Virus record (IMG/VR): IMGVR_UViG_3300042907_000884
Location: 1 to 35,620 of that record
Direction: 5' to 3' (one strand)
Length of the DNA: 35,620 nucleotides
From: a virus
The position numbers were made by a program, and so were the translations under genes. Below are positions 14,912-21,905 of this stretch, in pieces (positions within the stretch are counted from its first letter, which is position 1; each line of letters begins with the position of its first letter). The notes below the pieces were generated by a model that saw only the letters and a program-made list of their open reading frames with translations, searched no databases and was not told the origin of the DNA.

Positions 14912-15963
14912 GCGTCACCCATGATGTTGAGAACGTCGCCGATCGGGAGGTAGGCCAGCCAAGCCTCGGCGTCCCGCACGCCGAACGATGCGACGAGCGT
15001 GCCCTGGCCGCTGACCGCGAGGCCGGCACAGAACTCGATGCTCCGCGTTTCACGAAACGCGAAAGCCGGGGAGACCCTGGTGATCCGCCAATCCTGGCCC
15101 TCGTCGAACATCACGAACCGGTGTTCGTATGCCCGGCGACCACCGGAGACAGCCACCTCGTGGACTATTCCCCACCATAGGCCCGGAGCCCAAGGGTGCT
15201 CGACGAGCTGCGAGCCGCCGCGGAATCCGCGGGCCACCAGCGGGGCCTCGGCGTGGGCGGTGACCGTCCAATCGTCGCCGTCCTCGCGGACGAGGCACGT
15301 CCGGCCTTGGTGGCTGCAGCTGTAGAGCCACTCTCGCCGGCCGGTAATCGGCATCCAGTTTTTCTCGTGCCGGCCGCTGACGGTGTCGTGGCAGCGGAGG
15401 TCGTGGATCTTGTCGAACGTCTCCAGCTTCCCGACGCCGATCCGGCACGTCCCGTCGCGTCCCGCCCAGTTTCGGATCGTGGCCGATGCGATCAGCTCAC
15501 CCTCGACAGAGTTGAGCCGCACGTCCTCGAGCCCCTCGACGGGGAAGCCGCTGGCCTCGTAGTCGGCGGCCCAGTAGCGTGCGTGCCCGCCGCCAGGCTC
15601 GGCGAGGCAGTTCAGCGTGCGGATCGCCTCGCGGTCCTCTGGCGGGATGACGTATCGGCCATCGTCGTCGATCGAATAGTTGCTCGACCGCACGTTGACC
15701 AGCAACCGGTCACCGTGACTCACGACGCACGGATTGAACAGCGACCAGCCGACACGGGCCGGGGGCACGTCGATCTGCGTGAACTCCGCGGCCACGCCCT
15801 GGTCGGATAGCGTCTGCGTGTACCAGGTGCGATTGGATCGCACCCGCTCCTCTTTCTCCGCGGAGAGCGGCAGCCGCAGAAGCCGCTCGCAGCAGCGGCG
15901 GCCGACCTCGTGCTCGCCGCAGTGGTAGGCGTGGGCCGCGACGCGATGGAGGTGTTCAATCAT
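14902..15963 (-). CDS. Five-bladed beta-propeller protein, GH43/GH130-like
   Basis: 353 aa from ATG 15963, with AGGTG 9 bases upstream; a GTG at 15975 is an alternative. After a short helical N-terminus containing a TPR-like stretch (AYHCGEHEVGRRCCERLLRL), the chain shows propeller-type blades: FNPCVVSHGDRLLVNVRSSN, EGLEDVRLNSVEGELIASAT, KNWMPITGRREWLYSCSHQG and SIEFCAGLAVSGQGTLVASF. The order (NP, EDxR, EKNW, SIEF/CAGL) is what I know from GH130-like proteins and from the propeller proteins often found next to phage and virus glycosyltransferases. It may bind or cleave glycan. It is the first gene of the sugar cassette; activity is not demonstrable from sequence. Confidence 0.8.
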   Translation of the reverse strand: MIEHLHRVAAHAYHCGEHEVGRRCCERLLRLPLSAEKEERVRSNRTWYTQTLSDQGVAAEFTQIDVPPARVGWSLFNPCVVSHGDRLLVNVRSSNYSIDDDGRYVIPPEDREAIRTLNCLAEPGGGHARYWAADYEASGFPVEGLEDVRLNSVEGELIASATIRNWAGRDGTCRIGVGKLETFDKIHDLRCHDTVSGRHEKNWMPITGRREWLYSCSHQGRTCLVREDGDDWTVTAHAEAPLVARGFRGGSQLVEHPWAPGLWWGIVHEVAVSGGRRAYEHRFVMFDEGQDWRITRVSPAFAFRETRSIEFCAGLAVSGQGTLVASFGVRDAEAWLAYLPIGDVLNIMGDAWE

Positions 15964-15975
15964 GCCGGTGTTCAC

Positions 15976-16040
15976 CTGTTCACCGGTAGCCTACCCAAAT
16001 GGGCGGAGCCGTAAACCCCGGATTTTCGCGAGGCAGTCCA
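15976..16040. other. 65-base gap before the sugar cassette
   Basis: No gene. On the minus strand TTTACG is followed 16 bases later by TAGGCT, which together would make a weak promoter, and the segment GGTGAACAGGTGAAC gives a short direct repeat near the start of the propeller gene. These signals are too weak to call a promoter. Confidence 0.2.
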
Positions 16041-16358
16041 CTAGCTCACAGGGCTAGGAGACTCTGGCAGGAGGGCGACGGCGTCGGCCAGCGGGATGAT
16101 CTCCACGTTCGCCATCCACTCCGGCGTCAGGTGCGGGATAGCCCATGCCAGGATGCCGCCCTCATGCAACTCCGACAGGAGATGCCCGCCCATCATCCAG
16201 CGTTCATCGGTCAGTTGCTGCCCGCCAGCGACATGGCGAGGGTCGCCGTGTTCTTGCTGGATCGCGTACCACTCGGCAGCGGTCGCGTAGTCGTAGACGA
16301 GTGCGAGGTCTTTGCACTCGTCGTAGGGGACGGGGAGCGTCAGGTCAGCGAGTGTCAT
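16041..16358 (-). CDS. Small hypothetical protein after the LamG-like protein
   Basis: 105 aa, ATG overlapping the LamG-like stop as ATGA. Contains Trp/His-rich parts (ERWMMGGHLLSELHEGG, LAWAIPHLTPEWMANVEII) and an acidic/aromatic N-terminus (PYDECKDLALVYDYATAAEW). No family recognised. Tight coupling suggests a chaperone or attachment partner of the large protein, similar to other phage fibre gene pairs, but this is inference. Confidence 0.65.
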   Translation of the reverse strand: MTLADLTLPVPYDECKDLALVYDYATAAEWYAIQQEHGDPRHVAGGQQLTDERWMMGGHLLSELHEGGILAWAIPHLTPEWMANVEIIPLADAVALLPESPSPVS

Positions 16359-18649
16359 GCTCTGCTCATGGAGGTTTGAAATGCAGCCAGTGCGTTGTAG
16401 TAGTTCGTCGCTTGTGTGGCGTCCATCGACACTCCGAGCGAGTATGCGAAGACAGGAAACGCAACAGGTAGCGTCAGGGTTCCGTTTCTATTGCCGCCAA
16501 ACACATAGAACTCGTTTGCGTGCGGTGCAACAACGACGGAGGCGGTTGAGTTGGCGATTGAAGATCCGTTGCTGTACAGATCAACTCGCGTAGAAGATGA
16601 CCGATTTACCATCTTCAGGCCCGACACGTTTGCTGGGGTGGACCCAACAAAAGTGGTTTTTCCCCAAGCACCGTGCGTGCTGGCAGTCCGCTCTTGAATC
16701 TCAAAATCGTCAGCGTCGTTGTCGGAGCCACCAAGAGCGATACGGGTTGACGCGACCGTGCCAGTACCTCGCCATATGGCGGCATGGCCTGTCAGTCCTC
16801 CCGCGAGTTGATTACTCGCCAGACCTGTCTTGAGGTACTTCGTTGATCCATCCCCAACCAATCCGCCACTCTCCGAGAAGTTTGCAGTGACGAACAGCCC
16901 GCCCACGTTCGTATCGGTCGCCCCGCCATACTGCGTCCCGCCCAGCGACGGTCCCCGATAGAGCGGCACCAGTGCGGCGTTTAGATTTGAGCCCGCAAAA
17001 ATGTTCAAACGGTAGAAGCGGTCCCGCAGCGATGCCGACTCCAGTGAGTCGCACAGGGTATTCACCGCCCCCGCCGTCGCGGTACTCACCGTGCCGCCGT
17101 TGGCGTACACGCGATTGATCCAATCTTGCGCGTCGGCGTTGCTGACTTGCGGGGGCAGAGAAATAGCCCATTGAGCCGACAAGTAGCGTTCCACCCGCTG
17201 ACGTTCTGCGGTAGTCAGGACGCGGTCGTAAACCAGCACTTGGGCTGCATCGCCAACAAAACTGTAAGCACCAAAACTCGGAAACTCTAGTATCCTCCAC
17301 TCGCTAGTCCATCCAGAGAAGTTCACCGACATCGCCGCCAACGAATATGTCGCAGATGAACTGGCTGTTCGCAAAGCAGCGCGGGTTGCGGCGACGGAAA
17401 CTCCTCGCACTATGTACGACGGGTTGCCGGAGTTTGACGCTGGAGACGAGGCTGACCCAGACTCTGAGGCGTCCATATAATAGGAAGACCCAGCACTCGC
17501 GGTTAGCCAAGAGCCTCCTCCTGAGTAGCGACCAGCGAAAAAGTATGTCCCCGATGTGGAGTTTGTCGGAACGCCCGTCAGCGTCATCGATCTTGAGCCA
17601 TTGACAGTCACTGCCTTCCGGCCGTTGAGCGTTCCCACCAGCGGCCGACTCCCAGCCGTCGCCTGCACCGCGTGCCTGCCGTTTCCCGATTTGTCGGCCC
17701 AGTACCCCACAGGATCGCTGGTCGCGGTGGCGGGAGCGTGGACGCCGGAGATGCCCCACTTGGTCGCGAGGTAGGCTTCGACGCGGGCGAGTTCAGCATC
17801 CGATAGCGACCTGTTGAAGATCACATACTCTGCGATCACGCCCTGCCAGTGGTAGTTAGCGTTGTCGTTGCTGCCAATAGACAACCTTCCAGAGGCAGCC
17901 GCTGTCGTGGCAGGCGGCGAACCTGAAATTGTAACGGTTTGGTTTAGGCCGGACTCGCGGACTGTTAGCGTAGACGCTCCGAGCCGTGACGCAAGCATGG
18001 TCGGCGGAATGATGTAGTTGCTGTATTGCGTTGGATACGCGAATGCGTTAGAGGCGGCGTCTGCATAAAAGCGAACGCCACCGTTGAGCAGAATAAAAAA
18101 ACCGCCACCGCCAGAGTCTCGCGAAACCCCTCTTGGTCCCGTCGCGGAACTCGCTGTCTGCGTCACTACTGCGATGCGAGTCAGGCCGCTCAAGCCAGAC
18201 TGCGATGAGTACGATTCTCGTATGAGCGTATCGTCAATGCCGTCGAACGCGAGTGCGGTTCTGCCGTTGAACGCAGACGCGGTGAGGGCTGGTCGCTGGC
18301 CTGTGCTTGGCGCTGCGACATGGTTTCCAGCAGGACTTTTATCCTGCCAGTAACCAACCAGATCGCCAGCAGAAACGCTTCCCGTCCCGTCACTGTTCTG
18401 CCTCATCGCAGACAGGTCGCCGGAGTCATACCAGCCAACGCACCCCGCGATATCCAGCGGGCTCGCCACCGCCACCACCGGACCCGCGTCTGTGGTGTAC
18501 AGCGAGTCGGAAGACGAGGCGTCTAGCCACAGGGCTAGGCCCTCAATGTCCGTCGGCGAGAACTCCGACGACCGGCGATAGATCGTCAACGGCAGACGGG
18601 TGCGGACGCCGCCTCGAGGAAATGCACGTCGAGTCATATTTTTTGCCAT
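16355..18649 (-). CDS. Large LamG/concanavalin-A-like virion or adhesion protein with internal repeats
   Basis: 764 aa. The protein contains two copies of a LamG-like unit. Each opens with a stretch such as PVGYWADKSGNGRHAVQA or LVGYWQDKSPAGNHVAAP, continues through a ...RPxLxx...NGRxAxxxxG section, and closes with VIFNRSLSDAELARVEAYLA or VLVYDRVLTTAERQRVERYL followed by a Trp-x-Ile-Ser. An earlier segment repeats the W-D-A-S-type opening (GLALWLDASSSDSLYTTDAG and CVGWYDSGDLSAM). The last about 230 residues are a third, diverged jelly-roll domain ending in ATNYYNALAAFQ. Known role of such domains: binding of carbohydrate or other ligands. Among head genes, it is most likely a capsid or neck decoration or adhesion protein. 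Confidence 0.85.
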   Translation of the reverse strand: MAKNMTRRAFPRGGVRTRLPLTIYRRSSEFSPTDIEGLALWLDASSSDSLYTTDAGPVVAVASPLDIAGCVGWYDSGDLSAMRQNSDGTGSVSAGDLVGYWQDKSPAGNHVAAPSTGQRPALTASAFNGRTALAFDGIDDTLIRESYSSQSGLSGLTRIAVVTQTASSATGPRGVSRDSGGGGFFILLNGGVRFYADAASNAFAYPTQYSNYIIPPTMLASRLGASTLTVRESGLNQTVTISGSPPATTAAASGRLSIGSNDNANYHWQGVIAEYVIFNRSLSDAELARVEAYLATKWGISGVHAPATATSDPVGYWADKSGNGRHAVQATAGSRPLVGTLNGRKAVTVNGSRSMTLTGVPTNSTSGTYFFAGRYSGGGSWLTASAGSSYYMDASESGSASSPASNSGNPSYIVRGVSVAATRAALRTASSSATYSLAAMSVNFSGWTSEWRILEFPSFGAYSFVGDAAQVLVYDRVLTTAERQRVERYLSAQWAISLPPQVSNADAQDWINRVYANGGTVSTATAGAVNTLCDSLESASLRDRFYRLNIFAGSNLNAALVPLYRGPSLGGTQYGGATDTNVGGLFVTANFSESGGLVGDGSTKYLKTGLASNQLAGGLTGHAAIWRGTGTVASTRIALGGSDNDADDFEIQERTASTHGAWGKTTFVGSTPANVSGLKMVNRSSSTRVDLYSNGSSIANSTASVVVAPHANEFYVFGGNRNGTLTLPVAFPVFAYSLGVSMDATQATNYYNALAAFQTSMSRA

Positions 18650-18665
18650 GCTGATGTTTCCTCGG

Positions 18666-19556
18666 CTACGCCAGGGCCACCGTCACCGGCGCGGACCTCG
18701 GCCCTTCGCCCACTGAGTTGACTGCCGAAACCTCGACGTTGTATCCCGTGAAATTGCCTTCAAATTGGTAGTACGTGCTGCTGACGATATTGTCTGGCGT
18801 GACGTAGTCGTTATCAAAGTACACGCGGTATTCAGTGATGGCAGCCCCGCCGTTGCTGGTCGGTGCTTGCCACAAGACGTTTGTCCCGACTTCACTCGGA
18901 TCGAAATATGCCCCAGCGATTGTCGGAGCACCTGGCACCGACGTGATCGTCACCGGCGAACTCTTTGCCCCCTCGCCGATCGCGTTCACCGCCGACACCC
19001 GGACTACCGTGCCACCCGAAAACGTCCCGACACTCGTCGTCAGGGGGGCCGTCACGGTCTCCTGAAGCACGTCGCCGGCGTAGACCCTGTAGGAGGTCAC
19101 GACGTACTCGCCGGTCACGACGGGAGCCGTCCACGTCACGCGAGGGCCACTGACGACTGCGAGAGCGGTCGGCGGTCCGGGAACGGCCGGAGTGCGGGTA
19201 GATGGTCCCTCGGTCACCATCGTGTGAATCCGCCGTAGAGTCTTATTCCGATCTGACCACCGCCAGTGATGCTCGGCCCCCGGCGGGATCATCACCTCGT
19301 ATGTAAAGCCGCCGGCTACGATCCTGTCGCCCCTCTTCGGATCTTGGGCAAGGTCCGTTGTGTCAACGAAAAAATCCTGCGTCTCCGTCCGGAGCATCTG
19401 GCCGGCGGCATCTATCGACTCCCACCGGCCGACCACGACGGTCGCCCGCACTGTCCGCGTGGTGCCGATGGCCGGCTGATACGACACCTCCGTCGCGAGG
19501 TGCTCGCGCCGCTGCGACCCAAACCACGTCTCGCCGAGGGCGATCATGTCCTGCAT
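18666..19556 (-). CDS. Head-tail adaptor domain fused to two fibronectin type III domains
   Basis: 296 aa. Residues 1-115 resemble a small head-tail connector, with a beta-rich segment (TRTVRATVVVGRWESIDAAG) and FVDTTDLAQDPKRGDRIVAG. Residues about 120-205 and 206-296 are two FN3 modules, each beginning with a Pro-Gly (PGPPTALAVV, PGAPTIAGAY) and closing with the FN3 signature VVRVSAVNAIGEGAKSSPVT or YNVEVSAVNSVGEGPRSAPV. Ig-like domains on phage virions are common and are thought to aid weak binding to surfaces. A fusion to the adaptor places them at the neck. The ATG has only a weak ribosome-binding site (GGTG); an in-frame ATG three codons later is possible. Confidence 0.75.
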   Translation of the reverse strand: MQDMIALGETWFGSQRREHLATEVSYQPAIGTTRTVRATVVVGRWESIDAAGQMLRTETQDFFVDTTDLAQDPKRGDRIVAGGFTYEVMIPPGAEHHWRWSDRNKTLRRIHTMVTEGPSTRTPAVPGPPTALAVVSGPRVTWTAPVVTGEYVVTSYRVYAGDVLQETVTAPLTTSVGTFSGGTVVRVSAVNAIGEGAKSSPVTITSVPGAPTIAGAYFDPSEVGTNVLWQAPTSNGGAAITEYRVYFDNDYVTPDNIVSSTYYQFEGNFTGYNVEVSAVNSVGEGPRSAPVTVALA

Positions 19557-19573
19557 GTGTCACCAGTGCGAGA

Positions 19574-19611
19574 GGGGCGGGCGCGGCCGATAGCGTGGCC
19601 GCACCCGCCCC
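19574..19611 (-). terminator. 15-bp hairpin after the DUF2190-like gene
   Basis: Left arm 19574-19588 (plus GGGGCGGGCGCGGCC), loop 19589-19596, right arm 19597-19611. The arms pair fully if one G-U is allowed. It lies 16 bases past the stop of the DUF2190-like gene in a 70-base gap. No U-run follows on the minus strand, so it may be an attenuator, an RNA-stability stem or an incomplete intrinsic terminator. Confidence 0.5.
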
Positions 19612-19626
19612 CTTGCGTGGGGTCGG

Positions 19627-19950
19627 TCACGAGGGCCAGAGCAGCACCGCCACCTGGCGATCGGCCACCAGTCGGGGACGGGCCAGGTAGCCCGCGGTGA
19701 CACCGGTCGTGGCGTCGAACACGCCCGACGCGGCGTACCACCGAATGGCCGAGCCTTGGGCACCGGTGATACCGGTTGCAGCCACCGAGCCGGTCACGAC
19801 ACAGTTGGTGTGAACGGCACCAAGCTCGTTGGCGACGATCGGACGATCGGCGACCGTCACAAGGCCGCCGAGGACGACGATTTCGCCCGCTGCCACGCCC
19901 GTCGTCGGGGTGTAGTCGAGCTTGTTTCCGTCTGCGTAATAACTGGGCAT
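19627..19950 (-). CDS. DUF2190-like capsid decoration protein
   Basis: 107 aa. AAAGG lies 7 bases before the ATG. The sequence (GVAAGEIVVLGGLVTVADRP then NELGAVHTNCVVTGSVAATG) and the end (VTAGYLARPRLVADRQVAVL) follow the DUF2190 pattern of small Gly/Val-rich head proteins that are encoded just after the major capsid protein and often decorate or stabilise the capsid. The gene is bracketed by strong GC hairpins on both sides, which suggests it is made as a separate, high-level message. Also contains a TGITGAQG stretch. Confidence 0.8.
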   Translation of the reverse strand: MPSYYADGNKLDYTPTTGVAAGEIVVLGGLVTVADRPIVANELGAVHTNCVVTGSVAATGITGAQGSAIRWYAASGVFDATTGVTAGYLARPRLVADRQVAVLLWPS

Positions 19951-19993
19951 CTGAGAACCTTTCGTATCGGGAGTATGGAGTTTGAGAGCCCCA

Positions 19994-20018
19994 GCCGGCG
20001 GGTTGGACCCCCGCCGGC
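19994..20018 (-). terminator. 9-bp hairpin between the capsid gene and DUF2190-like gene
   Basis: Arms 19994-20002 (GCCGGCGGG) and 20010-20018 (CCCGCCGGC) pair perfectly with a 7-base loop. It sits 21 bases past the major capsid stop in an 89-base gap. No U-run follows, so termination is likely partial or the stem protects the capsid message. It mirrors the hairpin after the next gene. Confidence 0.4.
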
Positions 20019-20039
20019 CGGGCACGAATCACATTACGA

Positions 20040-21905
20040 TCAAGCGGTCGCCATCCGGTAGCATCCGCGAGACTCAGCCTTGGCAACGCCATAGCTGAAA
20101 TGACCGCGGACCTGGATGCCGAGCTGATTGAAATCGGCGTCGGCCTGCTGGACCGTGGGGAGCCTCTGGCCGTTCAAGAAAGCGACCTCCATGCAAGGCA
20201 GCTCGGCCGGGTTGGCGACGAGCCACCAGGTCGATGAACTCGTCAGGTAGGACGAGGGCACAACCTGGAACCGACCAGCGAACACGTTCACGTTTCCGCG
20301 GGTCACGCTCTCGCCCGTGATGAGCACCGTCGATCCCATCATTTCGTCGGCGGTGATCTCCAGGTCCGGTGGGACGAGGATCATCGACGGCGAGATGCCC
20401 AACGGGTTACCGTCGGGATCGGTCAGTTTCTTGTACGAAGTCACCGCCGTCTTCAGCGACGAGATCGCCAAGGCGTTGCCTGCCGCGGCCGTCTCTTTCT
20501 GAAAGAACGTCGAGTTGTTCAACTGAAACTCGGTCCAGAAATCCTTGTTCAGCTTGACCGCGGCACCGCGGCCCAGCCTGGATGGCACCTGGGTCAGAGC
20601 ACCCAGGTCGTCGTTCACGATGTCGACCATCGTGATGCTGGACATGCGGCCTGTCAGCTTGGCCTTGATCGTCCGCGTCTCGTCGGAGGCGTCGGCCGAC
20701 TTCAGTTCGCCGCTGGGACCGAGATCCTCAAACTCGAATCCACCGTTGAGCCGCACGCCCGTGACCGTCTTGTAGTCACTGACGCTTCGGATCGACGCGA
20801 TCATGTCCCACGTCGACTCGACGGCGTTGTAGCCTTGCAGCAGGAACTTGCCGTAGGTCGCCGCGAGCACGTTGCTGATGCTGTGCGTGGCGAACCCGGC
20901 GGCTTGCACCTGGGGGAACGCACCGGCGAGCACCTCGCGGATGTTGCCGTCGTGGATGCGAGCCGGACCGGTGTAGCCGTTCCGGCGGGCAGCCTCGATC
21001 AGCACCTCCTGCAGCGACGTGTGGTTTCGCCGCCGGTCAGCCGCCTCGAGGGTCTTCTCGTCGAAGACCTTCTCGACGTTGGCGAGACCGCCAGCGAGAC
21101 ACAACGCCGCCTCCACCACCTTCGGCGCGTTGGCCGCGGCGGCATCGACGACGTGGATCGCAGGAGCCGACGGGCGAGAAGCCCGGACCTCCGCGACCCG
21201 CTCCTCTCGCATCCGCTGCATCACGATCTCGGCGACCTCGCCGGCGATCAGGCTGGCACTGTCACCGCCAGCGGTGGCGACGATGGGCTTCGGGTCCGCG
21301 GCGACAATCGCCGTGGCTTCCGTCGTTGGCACGGCGGCCTCGACGGGCTTCTCGTTGAGCTGCTCGCTCATAGTGGAAACCTCACTCGCCTCGGCGGCGA
21401 TAGCCGCGGACGTTTGACCGTCCGCACCGAACAGGACCACGCTCGTTTCGCGGAGAACCGCCCCACGAGCAACACTGATTGGGCCGGAGAACTCGCGACC
21501 GTTGACTGTCACGCTGGCTCCCGCGGCGATGTTTTCGATTGAGCCCACGTCGGCGCCTATGCTCGCTTGCAGCGGCACGCCGGCCTTCGCGAGAGCGATC
21601 AGCTTGTCGCCGGCCGGCGTCCCGCGAATCAGTTCGCCGCGGAGCACGAGCTGGCTGCCGTCGTTGGTGGATTCCAGACTCCGGCCGATCACGCTGTCGA
21701 GCATCGACATCTCTTTGCCGTGGGCGTAGAGAATCGGGATCGGCCGCGAGGCGTCGATCTGGGCGAGGTCGACGACCAGCGGATTCCTCGACCACCCCTG
21801 GCGGATCGACGCCCCGGTGTAGGCCAGCAACTCAAAAGTCGGCGTCGCGGCCTCGTCGGCCGCTTGCACGTTGAGCGTGGCGGATAGTTCGATGCGGTTG
21901 TTCAT
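20040..21905 (-). CDS. Prohead protease/major capsid protein fusion
   Basis: 621 aa. Residues about 20-165 are a prohead protease domain: PIPILYAHGKEMSMLDSVIG contains the likely catalytic His62, VPLQASIGADV the likely Ser115, and LRETSVVLFGADGQTSA closes the domain. Residues about 170-290 are a charged helical linker (REERVAEVRASRPSAPAIHV) that could act as internal scaffold. Residues about 290-621 are the capsid part, resembling the Mu gpT type: YKTVTGVRLNGGFEFEDLGP, SITMVDIVNDDLGALTQVPS and the C-terminal FNQLGIQVRGHFSYGVAKAE. The protease is known to cleave capsid precursors and itself during maturation. Fusion products of this kind are known in phages. Start chosen at ATG 21905 because it overlaps the portal stop as ATGA. 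Confidence 0.9.
   Translation of the reverse strand: MNNRIELSATLNVQAADEAATPTFELLAYTGASIRQGWSRNPLVVDLAQIDASRPIPILYAHGKEMSMLDSVIGRSLESTNDGSQLVLRGELIRGTPAGDKLIALAKAGVPLQASIGADVGSIENIAAGASVTVNGREFSGPISVARGAVLRETSVVLFGADGQTSAAIAAEASEVSTMSEQLNEKPVEAAVPTTEATAIVAADPKPIVATAGGDSASLIAGEVAEIVMQRMREERVAEVRASRPSAPAIHVVDAAAANAPKVVEAALCLAGGLANVEKVFDEKTLEAADRRRNHTSLQEVLIEAARRNGYTGPARIHDGNIREVLAGAFPQVQAAGFATHSISNVLAATYGKFLLQGYNAVESTWDMIASIRSVSDYKTVTGVRLNGGFEFEDLGPSGELKSADASDETRTIKAKLTGRMSSITMVDIVNDDLGALTQVPSRLGRGAAVKLNKDFWTEFQLNNSTFFQKETAAAGNALAISSLKTAVTSYKKLTDPDGNPLGISPSMILVPPDLEITADEMMGSTVLITGESVTRGNVNVFAGRFQVVPSSYLTSSSTWWLVANPAELPCMEVAFLNGQRLPTVQQADADFNQLGIQVRGHFSYGVAKAESRGCYRMATA

Noticed and set aside
15964-15985. 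Short inverted repeat CCGGTG...CACCGG before the sugar cassette
   Set aside because: Only six paired bases with a ten-base loop, overlapping the start of the propeller gene; too weak to call an operator or terminator.
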